In this document: positions 1 through 6,781 of the stretch, in pieces
How the letters are laid out: each line of letters begins with the position of its first letter
Numbering within the stretch: position 1 is the stretch's first letter
From: JAQYVZ01 sp035269105
Lineage (GTDB): Bacteria; Desulfobacterota; Desulfuromonadia; Desulfuromonadales; BM103
Length of the DNA stretch: 19,955 nucleotides
Direction of reading: 5' to 3'
NCBI GenBank assembly: GCA_035269105.1
Contig: DATFJP010000294.1
Span: 1 to 19,955, forward strand
Program-made: the position numbers and the translations under genes
The notes under the pieces: model-generated
The model's input: only the letters and a program-made list of their open reading frames with translations
Told to the model about the DNA's origin: nothing
The model's database searches: none

Positions 1-1282
1 ACATCGCCGAATAGCCGTCGAAGGGGACCTTATAAGTCGGGTCGTAATCGAGGCTGCGGCCGGTGACGTCGTCCTTGATGCCGACCACGCAGTGATTCAT
101 CGGCTTGTCTTTGGAGAGATTATCGAGCACGGCCTTGGCCATGCCGGGGCTGAACTCGTAGGAGCCGAGGCCGTAGCGGAGGCCGACGATGGCCGGATAA
201 CCGGGGAAGTCGATCAGGCCGTCGGCCATCGCCTCGCCGAAGGCGGTGCGCACGTTGTGGTAGAGCGGTTCGCCCATGGAGCCAGGCTCTTTGGTGCGAT
301 CGAGCACGGCGATCTTGCGGGCCGTGGCCGGCAGGGTTCTGGCAAAGGCCTCGACGTCGAAGGGCAGAAAGCAGCGCACCTTGATCAGACCGACCTTCTC
401 GCCCTGGCCGGCAAGATATTCGACCACTTCCTGCATGGTCTCGCAGGCCGAGCCCATCATGACCACCACCCGTTCAGCGTCCGGGGCGCCGACATAGTCG
501 AACAGATTGTACTGGCGGCCGGTCATCTTGGCGAACTTGTCGAACTGGGCCTGGAGGATGCCGCCGACCTTGTCGTAGTAGGGATTGACGGTTTCCCGGC
601 CCTGGAAATAGACGTCGGGATTCTGGGCCGTGCCGCGCAGGACCGGATGATCCGGGGACATGGAGCGGGCGCGGTGGGCGCGGACCAGCTCGTCGCTGAT
701 CATGTGCCGCATGTCTTTTGCGGACAACTCGTGGACTTTCTGCACCTCATGCGAAGTGCGGAAGCCGTCAAAGTAATGCAGGAAGGGGATCCGGGATTCG
801 AGGCTGGTCGCCTGGGCGATCAGGGAGAAATCCATGACTTCCTGAACGTTGTTCGAGCAGAGGAAAGCCCAACCGGTGGAGCGGCAGGCCATGACGTCCG
901 AATGGTCGCCAAAAATGGAAAGCGCCTGGGCGGCGATGGCCCGGGCCGAGACATGGAAGACCGTGGGGGAAAGCTCGCCGGCGATCTTGAACATGTTGGG
1001 GATCATCAGCAGCAGGCCCTGGGAGGCGGTGAAGGTGGTCGTCAGCGAACCGGCCTGCAGGGCGCCGTGGACGGCACCGGCAGCACCGCCTTCGGACTGC
1101 ATTTCGACGACCGTGGGAACGGTATCCCAGATGTTCTTCTCGCCCAAGGCGCTCTTGGCGTCGGAAATTTCGCCCATGACCGAGGAAGGCGTGATCGGAT
1201 AGATGGCGATCACTTCGTTGGTGGCATGCGCAACATGTGCGGCCGCCGTATTGCCATCGATGCAAACCATTTTTTGGGACAT
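1..1282 (-). CDS. nifJ: Pyruvate:ferredoxin (flavodoxin) oxidoreductase, N-terminal part (cut by window edge)
   Basis: About 427 N-terminal residues of the roughly 1200-residue single-chain enzyme; the 3' part lies outside the window. It oxidatively decarboxylates pyruvate to acetyl-CoA and CO2, or runs in reverse, with thiamine diphosphate and Fe-S clusters, in the cytoplasm. Visible are YPITPSS (residues 28-34) and EMQSEGGAAGA (from 60). T31, E64 and R114 fall at the same numbers as the known active-site residues of Desulfovibrio africanus PFOR. The segment ending VGIKDDVT near residue 405 closes the N-terminal domains. Two ATGs occur in tandem at 1285 and 1282. GGAG at 1289-1292 is 6 nt from the second and only 3 from the first, so I chose 1282. 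It follows recR by 82 nt on the same strand and could be co-transcribed. Family assignment is very secure; whether to use the symbol nifJ or por is convention. Confidence 0.95.
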   Translation of the reverse strand, partial: MSQKMVCIDGNTAAAHVAHATNEVIAIYPITPSSVMGEISDAKSALGEKNIWDTVPTVVEMQSEGGAAGAVHGALQAGSLTTTFTASQGLLLMIPNMFKIAGELSPTVFHVSARAIAAQALSIFGDHSDVMACRSTGWAFLCSNNVQEVMDFSLIAQATSLESRIPFLHYFDGFRTSHEVQKVHELSAKDMRHMISDELVRAHRARSMSPDHPVLRGTAQNPDVYFQGRETVNPYYDKVGGILQAQFDKFAKMTGRQYNLFDYVGAPDAERVVVMMGSACETMQEVVEYLAGQGEKVGLIKVRCFLPFDVEAFARTLPATARKIAVLDRTKEPGSMGEPLYHNVRTAFGEAMADGLIDFPGYPAIVGLRYGLGSYEFSPGMAKAVLDNLSKDKPMNHCVVGIKDDVTGRSLDYDPTYKVPFDGYSAM

Positions 1283-1364
1283 CATTTTCTCCTTTTGACT
1301 GTTTGACTGCAGGAAAATTTAATCTGGTTATCGGATATCCTGGATTATGCGCGATTCTGAAATC

Positions 1365-1967
1365 CTACAGGATGTTTCTCCGGCCCTCGATGGCCCGGTT
1401 GACGGTTGCTTCATCGATATATTCCAGTTCACTGCCCATCGGAATGCCGTAGGCCAGTCGGGTTATGCGAATTCCGGTCGTCTCGATCTGCCGGGCCAGG
1501 TAGAGCGCCGTTGCATCGCCTTCGACCGTGAAGTTGGTGGCTACCAGGACTTCCTCGATCCCGCCCTGCCGGAGACGATCCATCAGTTGGGGAATCTTGA
1601 GATCCTTGGGGCCGATGCCGTCCAGCGGGGAAAGTGCCCCATGCAGGACATGGTACCGGCCGCGAAACGAATGGCTGCGCTCCACGGCCAACAGGTCCTG
1701 GGGGGTCTCCACGACGCAGACCAGCCGATCGTCCCGAGCCGGGTCCGAGCAGATCCGGCAGGGATCGGCTTCGGTAATGTGATGGCAGACGGAACAGAAG
1801 CGCGTATTGCGCTTCAAGTCCAGGATTGCCTCGGCCAGGGCTTCGGTGTCGGCCGAGGATTGACGCAGCAAGAAAAAAGCCAAGCGGGCTGCCGTTTTGC
1901 TGCCGATCCCCGGGAACTTGGTGAGCTCCGCCACCAGCCGGGCAAAGGACGGAATGGAGTCTAACAT
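1365..1967 (-). CDS. recR: Recombination mediator protein RecR
   Basis: A 200-residue protein, the normal RecR length. RecR works with RecF/RecO to load RecA onto gapped, SSB-coated DNA. In order I see a helix-hairpin-helix segment (FPGIGSKTAARL, about 18-29), a four-cysteine zinc site (C58, C61, C70, C73), a Toprim core starting VCVVETPQDL (83-92) with its acidic residue at E87, and the C-terminal TRLAYGIPMGSELEYID stretch typical of the family. The start at 1967 gives the expected N-terminus, but no Shine-Dalgarno is visible: the bases just upstream are an A/T run that belongs to a long inverted repeat. It lies downstream of ybaB, the usual partner, but with an unusually long 191-nt AT-rich gap, which suggests its own promoter or leader control. 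Confidence 0.97.
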   Translation of the reverse strand: MLDSIPSFARLVAELTKFPGIGSKTAARLAFFLLRQSSADTEALAEAILDLKRNTRFCSVCHHITEADPCRICSDPARDDRLVCVVETPQDLLAVERSHSFRGRYHVLHGALSPLDGIGPKDLKIPQLMDRLRQGGIEEVLVATNFTVEGDATALYLARQIETTGIRITRLAYGIPMGSELEYIDEATVNRAIEGRRNIL

Positions 1968-2085
1968 AAATTTTTTCAGTAATTCAACAGTTTATGGTTT
2001 TTTAACTAATCTTTTGAAGCGATCAAATATTTTTCGGCAGACTGAAAAATAAAGCAAATTCGCTTTAGTATAGCTGAAAAAATTT
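1968..2085 (-). promoter_or_regulatory. AT-rich recR leader with 12-bp inverted repeat
   Basis: The bases 1968-1979 (AAATTTTTTCAG on plus) are the exact reverse complement of 2074-2085, and a third partial copy (CTGAAAAAT) lies at 2042-2050. In the minus-strand transcript the 3' arm of this repeat abuts the recR start codon, so folding would place AUG directly at the foot of a helix. A further hairpin, 10 pairs with one mismatch on minus, sits at 2131-2154 just after ybaB. The stretch is far more AT-rich than its surroundings. A TATACT box on minus near 2067-2072 could be a -10 site but has no well-spaced -35. Function is inference. Confidence 0.45.
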
Positions 2086-2158
2086 AACGAGGCTCAAGTT
2101 TCTGACCAAAAATCGCCTTGCCGATGTTTGCTTCCGGCCGATTTCGGCTGGAAGTCAA

Positions 2159-2473
2159 TCAAGTGAGCCCGGGAATATTCATACCGCCGGTGACTTTACT
2201 CATCTCCTGCTGAACCATTTCCTGGCTCTGCCGGACCGCTTCGTTAACGGCGGCAACGACCAGATCCTGAAGCATCTCGACATCCTCCGGATCGACAGCG
2301 GCCGGATCGATAGTCAGGGAAACCAGCTGCTGCTTGCCGGTCACCACGGCGGTCACCATGCCGCCGCCGGCAGTCGCCTCGACCTGTCGTTGCTCCAGCT
2401 CCGCCTGCATTTCCGCCATTTTCTTCTGCATCATCTGCGCCTGCTTCATAATGTTGCCAAGACCTTTTGCCAT
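2159..2473 (-). CDS. ybaB: YbaB/EbfC family nucleoid-associated protein
   Basis: A 104-residue protein, the usual family length. YbaB/EbfC proteins are small dimeric DNA-binding proteins that coat the nucleoid; the exact role in recombination is not settled. The N-terminal methionine- and glutamine-rich helix (LGNIMKQAQMMQKKMAEMQ, from residue 5), the central GGGMVTAVVTGKQQLVSLTIDP and the C-terminal helix with DLVVAAVNEA are diagnostic. GGAGG lies 6 nt upstream of the ATG. It sits between dnaX and recR, the classic order in many bacteria. A possible weak promoter is in the 82-nt gap after dnaX, so it may be transcribed both from the dnaX operon and on its own. Confidence 0.95.
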   Translation of the reverse strand: MAKGLGNIMKQAQMMQKKMAEMQAELEQRQVEATAGGGMVTAVVTGKQQLVSLTIDPAAVDPEDVEMLQDLVVAAVNEAVRQSQEMVQQEMSKVTGGMNIPGLT

Positions 2474-2504
2474 CGTTTTCCTCCAGTATCAAAAGAATGA
2501 TCGT

Positions 2505-2533
2505 AATATGTTTTGGCTTTTTGTTCGGTTCAA
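2505..2533 (-). promoter_or_regulatory. Possible weak promoter for ybaB
   Basis: On the minus strand TTGAAC (2528-2533) and CATATT (2505-2510) are separated by 17 nt, each matching sigma-70 consensus at 4 of 6 positions, in the gap between dnaX and ybaB. The match is modest and the local sequence is AT-rich, so this could be chance. Confidence 0.25.
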
Positions 2534-2555
2534 GCTTTGCTTGGCCGGACCTGCT

Positions 2556-4229
2556 CTACACAAAGCCCTTGTCGGTCGGAGTGACGTTGATAATTTCGCC
2601 GCCGAAAATCTCCTGAACGGCCTTCAGCGCCGGGTGGGCCATGGCATCCTCACGCAGTCGCCGCATGCGGTCGGTTTCTTTGGCCTGACGGGTTTCGACC
2701 AGCGAAGGCGGTGCGTCCTGACGGACCCCATCCAGGGGGGTCACGGTAAGGGTCATCTTCTGTTTAAAGTAGCTTGCGGCCAGCGATTCCAGCTCGCGAC
2801 AGTTGTCAGGGTCCTGCAGTTGAACCAGCAAAAATGAATCCGCCGGATAACCGATTTCCAGGCCCGGCGGCTCGCAATGCAGCAGGCGCCCATGTTCGAG
2901 CACCGAAGCGAGCATGGGACGGCTTTGCCTGACCTGCTCCACCAGCCCCTGCCAGTCCCTGTGATCAGTCTCTGCGGCGACGGGGGCTTCAGGCTTTTTT
3001 GGCGGTGGTTCTCCCGGTGGCGGCGGCGCGGCAGGCGCCGGGCGGGAGCGCTCGGGCGCGGGGCCGGTCTGGCCTGTGCCGCCGGCCAGCCGTTTTTCCA
3101 GGTGCTCCAGCTGCTGAATCAGCCGACCGACCTCCTGGGTCGGGGCCAGAGTGGCGATCCTGATCAGGGCCATCTCCAGGGTCAGCAGCGGGTAGGGGCT
3201 GCCGGCCAGCTCGGTCTGGGTTTTCATCAGCAGGGTGATGACCCGCTGCAGATCTTCGAGACTGGGCGGCTCGGCCAGTTTGCGCAATTCCTTCAATTCA
3301 TCTTCGATCAGGTCGAGCAGGTCGCCGGGTTCGGCAACCGCCTTGCAGATAACCAGCCCGCGAAAGAGTTCCACCAGCTCCTGAACATACTGCCGCAAAC
3401 CGTGGCCCAGATTATCGACCTGCCGGATCAGGTCCAGCAGACGGCGGCTGTCGCGCTGCAAAACCGCTTCCAGGGTATCAAGCAGCAGGCGACGGTCGAC
3501 CATCCCCAAGAGGGCCTGCACATCCTCGTCGTCGATACTTTCACCGCAGAAGGCAATGACCTGATCGAGGGTCGAAAGGGCGTCGCGCATGCTGCCTTCG
3601 CCGCGGCGGGCCACCAGGCCCAGACTGCGGTCGGAAATCTCCAGCCCTTCCGCATCGGCGATTTGACGCAGGCGCGCAACGATCTGCTGCAGGGGAATCT
3701 TGCGGAAATCGAACCGCTGGCAGCGGGACAGAATGGTGACCGGTATTTTATGGGGTTCGGTGGTGGCGAAAATGAACTTGGCATGTTCCGGCGGTTCTTC
3801 CAGGGTCTTCAGGAGCGCATTGAAGGCACTGGTGGACAGCATGTGGACTTCGTCGATGATAAAGATCTTGAAACGGGACCGGGAGGGCAGGTAGCGGATG
3901 TTTTCGCGCAGCTCACGGATGTCGTCGACACCGGTGTTTGAGGCGCCGTCGATCTCCAGGACATCCATCCCTTGTCCGGTTGTGATCTCGTTACAGACCG
4001 GGCAGCTGTTGCACGGCTGATCAGTGGGACCTTGTTCGCAGTTGAGAGCCTTGGCCAGAATTCGCGCCGCGGACGTCTTGCCGACGCCGCGAGCCCCGGT
4101 AAACAGGAAGGCATGGTGAACCCGGCCGGAGCGGATGGCGTTGGTCAGTGTCCGGGAGACATGCTCCTGACCGACCAGGTCGGGAAAGTTCTGCGGGCGC
4201 CATTTGCGGGCCAGTACCAGATAAGCCAT
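2556..4229 (-). CDS. dnaX: DNA polymerase III subunits gamma and tau
   Basis: A 557-residue clamp-loader ATPase (tau form). Visible are the conserved N-terminus MAYLVLARKWRPQ, Walker A GARGVGKT (45-52), a zinc site (C64, C73, C76, C79), Walker B IIDEVH (124-129) and the SRC arginine-finger motif (168-170). A proline/alanine-rich linker around 385-425 precedes a tau-specific C-terminal domain. The frame stays open 24 codons further upstream (to 4301), but that stretch overlaps the SRP RNA and lacks homology, so I start at 4229, where MAYLVLARKW begins. No good Shine-Dalgarno is visible. At codons 410-412 lies a slippery A AAA AAG heptamer; a -1 slip would end after one more codon and give a 413-residue gamma. 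It is followed by ybaB and recR, and preceded by ffs and tRNA-Ser with no promoter between. Confidence 0.97.
   Translation of the reverse strand: MAYLVLARKWRPQNFPDLVGQEHVSRTLTNAIRSGRVHHAFLFTGARGVGKTSAARILAKALNCEQGPTDQPCNSCPVCNEITTGQGMDVLEIDGASNTGVDDIRELRENIRYLPSRSRFKIFIIDEVHMLSTSAFNALLKTLEEPPEHAKFIFATTEPHKIPVTILSRCQRFDFRKIPLQQIVARLRQIADAEGLEISDRSLGLVARRGEGSMRDALSTLDQVIAFCGESIDDEDVQALLGMVDRRLLLDTLEAVLQRDSRRLLDLIRQVDNLGHGLRQYVQELVELFRGLVICKAVAEPGDLLDLIEDELKELRKLAEPPSLEDLQRVITLLMKTQTELAGSPYPLLTLEMALIRIATLAPTQEVGRLIQQLEHLEKRLAGGTGQTGPAPERSRPAPAAPPPPGEPPPKKPEAPVAAETDHRDWQGLVEQVRQSRPMLASVLEHGRLLHCEPPGLEIGYPADSFLLVQLQDPDNCRELESLAASYFKQKMTLTVTPLDGVRQDAPPSLVETRQAKETDRMRRLREDAMAHPALKAVQEIFGGEIINVTPTDKGFV
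2944..3016 (-). promoter_or_regulatory. Programmed -1 frameshift signal inside dnaX
   Basis: On the minus strand, read 5' to 3': GGGAG (3015-3011), a 10-nt spacer, the heptamer A AAA AAG (3000-2994) in the correct X XXY YYZ phase with the dnaX frame (CCA AAA AAG), then GCC TGA in the -1 frame. The arm AGCCCC (2988-2983) can pair with GGGGCT (2949-2944) five bases downstream of the heptamer. This is the same arrangement as the E. coli dnaX signal: same heptamer, same 10-nt upstream spacing, and a -1 stop one codon later. The predicted short product is 413 residues, keeping the ATPase and collar domains and losing the tau tail. That it works here is inference. Confidence 0.75.
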
Positions 4230-4274
4230 AGAGAAAAGCTTCTGTCCCCGGGTTGGAAGAGTTTTGCCGTTACA

Positions 4275-4382
4275 AGTGACAGCCAGGCACCCCCGCGGCA
4301 CACGGCTGAGGCCGCTGCCGCTGCTCCCTTCCGGGCCTGACGGAGTTCACGGCCGTCCGTTGCGCGGGACCCGGCTGTCACT
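4275..4382 (-). ncRNA. ffs: Bacterial small signal recognition particle RNA (4.5S type)
   Basis: Scaffold RNA for Ffh, targeting membrane and secreted proteins to the translocon. The minus-strand sequence contains the hallmark apical domain with GTCAGGCCCGGAAGGGAGCAG, where the GGAA tetraloop and asymmetric internal loop bind Ffh. The ends pair: AGTGACAGCC at 4275-4284 with GGCTGTCACT at 4373-4382. The helix can be extended outward by TTGCCGTTA (4264-4272) with TAACGGCAA (4385-4393), probably a processing stem, so mature ends are approximate. There is no Alu domain, as usual for Gram-negatives. It lies about 50 nt downstream of tRNA-Ser and just upstream of dnaX. Confidence 0.93.
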
Positions 4383-4427
4383 TCTAACGGCAAACCTGAT
4401 GCGCTCTGGTCGCGCCGCGGGAAAAGC

Positions 4428-4516
<89 letters not shown>

Positions 4517-4527
4517 GCGAACTAGGA

Positions 4528-4556
4528 ACCATACACCATGACCAGTTTCCTGTAAA
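4528..4556 (-). promoter_or_regulatory. Sigma-70-type promoter for tRNA-Ser / ffs / dnaX
   Basis: On minus, TTTACA (4551-4556) and TATGGT (4528-4533) are exactly 17 nt apart. Transcription would start near 4521, about 5 nt before the tRNA 5' end. No other promoter is visible before dnaX, so this probably drives the whole tRNA-ffs-dnaX unit. Confidence 0.7.
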
Positions 4557-4606
4557 GAGGCTTGTCGCTCGATTAAAACCGCTGCCGGCGCATTGTGAAA
4601 AGTCGT

Positions 4607-4634
4607 TTGTTTCATACGATTTTTCTGGGATAAT
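4607..4634 (+). promoter_or_regulatory. Possible promoter for the SYLF lipoprotein gene
   Basis: TTGTTT (4607-4612) and GATAAT (4629-4634) are 16 nt apart, about 80 nt upstream of the lipoprotein start and divergent from the tRNA-Ser promoter. The -10 box is good and the -35 is modest. Confidence 0.4.
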
Positions 4635-4720
4635 GAAACCAGATGCACCGCCTCTGGAAGCGGCCATCATTCCGCGGACGATGACCCCGAGACGTAATCT
4701 TTTTGTATATGGAGGAGAGC

Positions 4721-5296
4721 ATGAGAATCTGGAAAGCAAAGCAACTGTTCGGCCTTTTGGTCCTGGCGCTGCTGCTCGCCGGCTGTATCGGGCCGGTGCG
4801 CGGCACGGTTCAGGACAAGCGCGCCGCCATCGACGCCATGGCGAAACAGACCCTGCAGGACCTGTACCTGCAGAGCGGCTCTGCCGAAGAGAAGATTCGG
4901 CGGGCGGCCGGCTATGCGGTGTTCAGTAACGTCAATGCCCAACTGGTGTTCCTGGGTGGCGGCGGCGGCTATGGCGTGGCCGTCTATAACGATACCGGTC
5001 GCAGAATGTACATGAAGATGGCCCAGGTCGGCGTTGGCATCGGGCTTGGCGTGCAGGACATCCGGGTGGTGTTCGTGTTTCATACCACCGCGGCCCTTGA
5101 TCGTTTCATCTACCAGGGCTGGGATTTCGCCGCGCAGGCCGATGCTGCCGCGCGGTCCGAAGGCAAGGGCGGTTCCGCCGGCGGCGAGGTCTCCATCACC
5201 TCGGACATGGATGCCTATACCCTGACCAAATCGGGCCTGTTGGCCAAGGTCAATCTGGCCGGCACCAAATACTGGCTCGACAAGAGTCTCAATTAA
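4721..5296 (+). CDS. SYLF-domain (Ysc84-like) lipoprotein
   Basis: A 191-residue protein with a lipoprotein signal peptide: basic start, hydrophobic core, and lipobox LLAGC with the lipidated cysteine at C22. The mature part resembles the SYLF/DUF500 (Ysc84) lipid-binding domain: AAGYAVFSNV, a glycine-rich GGGGGYGVAVY stretch, VVFVFHTTAALDRFI, GWDFAAQADAAA, and a closing LTKSGLLAKVNLAGTKYWLD. The family binds phosphoinositides and actin in eukaryotes; in bacteria its role is unknown. GGAGG at 4711-4715 sits 5 nt before ATG 4721, which I prefer over an in-frame ATG at 4703 that would put acidic residues before the signal peptide. It is a single-gene unit with its own terminator just downstream. 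It probably sits at the outer membrane facing the periplasm (inference). Confidence 0.85.
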   Translation: MRIWKAKQLFGLLVLALLLAGCIGPVRGTVQDKRAAIDAMAKQTLQDLYLQSGSAEEKIRRAAGYAVFSNVNAQLVFLGGGGGYGVAVYNDTGRRMYMKMAQVGVGIGLGVQDIRVVFVFHTTAALDRFIYQGWDFAAQADAAARSEGKGGSAGGEVSITSDMDAYTLTKSGLLAKVNLAGTKYWLDKSLN

Positions 5297-5326
5297 GGCG
5301 TGGCAAGTATTCGCCGGAACTTTCCC

Positions 5327-5356
5327 AAAGGCCCGAATGGCGACATTCGGGCCTTT
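5327..5356 (+). terminator. Hairpin terminator after the SYLF lipoprotein gene
   Basis: A perfect 13-bp stem, AAAGGCCCGAATG (5327-5339) with its complement (5344-5356), closed by a GCGA tetraloop, ends in TTTC. The T-tract is short, but the stem is very stable and it lies 30 nt after the stop codon. Confidence 0.75.
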
Positions 5357-5412
5357 CTCGCCCCCGAAGCGTCGCGTCGAGCGGCGGGCTGCCGGACGGG
5401 GCAGGAATATTG

Positions 5413-6546
5413 ATGAACATCTGTCTGCTCGAGCCTTTCCATGCCGGCTCTCATGCGGCCTGGGCCGATGAGTATGCTCGCTTCAGCAGCCACCGGGTCG
5501 AGGTTCTGGCGCTGAAAGGGCGGCACTGGAAATGGCGGATGCACGGCGGCGCGGTGGAACTGGCCGGCCGCTTTCGGCGGCGAACCCAGCCCGCGGATCT
5601 GCTGCTCGCCACCGATATGCTTGATCTGGCGACCTTCCTGGCCCTGACCCGGGACCTGACGCACGGCATCCCGGTCGCGGTCTATTTCCACGAAAACCAG
5701 CTCACCTATCCCTGGTCGCCGGAAGATCCCGATCCCTCCAGCCGGAGAGACGCCCACTATGCCTTCATCAACTATACGACCGCTTTGGCGGCCGATGCTG
5801 TTCTGTTCAATTCCGCATACCACCGCGCGGTCTTTCTCGCGGCACTGCCGGAATTTCTCGCCGGTTTCCCGGACCACCGGGGTCTGGCGACGGTCGACGA
5901 GATTGCCGCCAAATCCCGGGTCCTGCCGCTTGGCCTGAATCTGCAGCGGCTCGATCTAGCCCCGCCGGACCCTCTGCCGGGCAAGGCCAAACCGCTCATA
6001 CTCTGGAATCACCGCTGGGAATACGACAAGAATCCGGAAGAGTTCTTCGACAGCCTGTTTCGCCTCGCCGCTGAGGGATTTGACTTCCAGCTGGCCCTGC
6101 TCGGCGAGGCTTATCGCCGTCGGCCCCCGGTTTTCGATGAGGCTCGAAGCCGGCTGGCCGGAAAGCTTGTCCATTTCGGTTTTGTCGAAAAACGGGATGA
6201 TTATGCGGGCTGGCTGCGGCGGGCCGACATCCTGCCGGTCCATTCCCGCCACGATTTTTTCGGCGCCAGTGTCGTGGAGGCTCTCTATTGCGGTGTCCAT
6301 CCCCTGCTGCCCGACCGGCTGGCCTACCCGGAGCATGTGCCGGTGGAACTGCGGACACGTATCTGTTACACGGGATTCGACGAACTGCAGGCGAGGCTGC
6401 GAAGCCTGCTGCAGGGAGAATGGCAAATCCCCCCTCCTGCCGCTCTTCGTTGCCACGCGGCTGGTTACGACTGGTCGCAGCTGGCTCCGGTCTACGATGA
6501 GGTATTCACGGCAATCGCCGCCCGCAAGGGGGCGAGAGCGAGTTAG
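5413..6546 (+). CDS. GT-B glycosyltransferase, tRNA-queuosine alpha-mannosyltransferase-like (DUF3524/GTDC1 family)
   Basis: A 377-residue cytoplasmic glycosyltransferase. The N-terminal domain (about 1-170) matches the DUF3524 pattern of animal GTDC1/QTMAN: ICLLEPFHAGSH (3-14), LKGRHWKWR (34-42), AVYFHENQLTYPW (89-101), FNSAYHR and FPDHRG (152-157). The C-terminal half is a GT4-like Rossmann domain with ILWNHRWEYDKNPEEFF (196-212), a GFVEKRDDYAGWL segment, and the donor-site motif HDFFGASVVEALYCG (280-294). In eukaryotes the family mannosylates queuosine at position 34 of tRNA-Asp. For bacterial members I know of no established activity, so the substrate here is inference. TTG at 5410 would add one residue; ATG at 5413 has AGGA 6 nt upstream. 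It stands alone after a terminator. Confidence 0.85.
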   Translation: MNICLLEPFHAGSHAAWADEYARFSSHRVEVLALKGRHWKWRMHGGAVELAGRFRRRTQPADLLLATDMLDLATFLALTRDLTHGIPVAVYFHENQLTYPWSPEDPDPSSRRDAHYAFINYTTALAADAVLFNSAYHRAVFLAALPEFLAGFPDHRGLATVDEIAAKSRVLPLGLNLQRLDLAPPDPLPGKAKPLILWNHRWEYDKNPEEFFDSLFRLAAEGFDFQLALLGEAYRRRPPVFDEARSRLAGKLVHFGFVEKRDDYAGWLRRADILPVHSRHDFFGASVVEALYCGVHPLLPDRLAYPEHVPVELRTRICYTGFDELQARLRSLLQGEWQIPPPAALRCHAAGYDWSQLAPVYDEVFTAIAARKGARAS

Positions 6547-6566
6547 TTTCCGTCTGGAAACGGTTC

Positions 6567-6663
6567 TTTTCCGCCCTGGCGGCGTCAATCTGCGGGCTTG
6601 CTTGTGCGGCGTACCGATGTACGCCTCCGCGCAAGCTCTTGACTTCCTTGCCAGGACGGAAAA
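6567..6663. repeat. About 97-bp long imperfect palindrome (REP/MITE-like intergenic element)
   Basis: Nested complementary blocks centre on one loop: TTTTCCG (6567-6573) with CGGAAAA (6657-6663), CCTGGC (6575-6580) with GCCAGG (6650-6655), GTCAA (6584-6588) with TTGAC (6639-6643), GCTTG (6600-6604) with CAAGC (6632-6636), and GGCGTAC (6608-6614) with GTACGCC (6619-6625) around CGAT. It follows the glycosyltransferase stop codon, next to a small GTTTCC/GGAAAC hairpin at 6546-6561. It contains no ORF. A copy number above one in the genome cannot be tested here. Confidence 0.6.
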
Positions 6664-6692
6664 TTCCTCGTTCCCAGCTCGAAAACTTCACT

Positions 6693-6721
6693 GTGCCCAT
6701 CCGGAGTTTCCGGATGGGCAC
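6693..6721. terminator. 13-bp perfect hairpin in the gap between converging genes
   Basis: GTGCCCATCCGGA (6693-6705) pairs perfectly with 6709-6721 around a GTT loop. It lies between the plus-strand glycosyltransferase and the minus-strand cytochrome gene, which converge. There is no T-tract on either side, so it may be a factor-assisted terminator, an mRNA 3' end protector, or part of the neighbouring palindromic element. Confidence 0.5.
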
Positions 6722-6746
6722 GAGTTAGACAGATGCCGATTGACAA

Positions 6747-6766
6747 AGGACGACGAGGGTCGTCTT
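6747..6766 (-). terminator. Possible terminator after the cytochrome gene
   Basis: On minus, AGACGACCCTCGTCGTCCTT folds into a 6-bp GACGAC/GTCGTC stem, extendable by a G-U and an A-U pair, with a CCTC loop. It lies 16 nt after the cytochrome stop and is followed by CTTTG. The T-tract is weak. Confidence 0.35.
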
Positions 6767-6781
6767 ATCTAGTCGTGCCGG

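Noticed and set aside
92..1306. A 404-codon open frame on plus over the nifJ part
   Set aside because: Antisense to the conserved N-terminal domains of pyruvate:ferredoxin oxidoreductase.
2877..3941. A 354-codon open frame on plus inside dnaX
   Set aside because: Antisense shadow; Gln/Gly/Asp-rich translation with no recognisable domain.
4230..4301. 24-residue N-terminal extension of DnaX
   Set aside because: It overlaps the SRP RNA, lacks family homology, and the conserved N-terminus begins at 4229.
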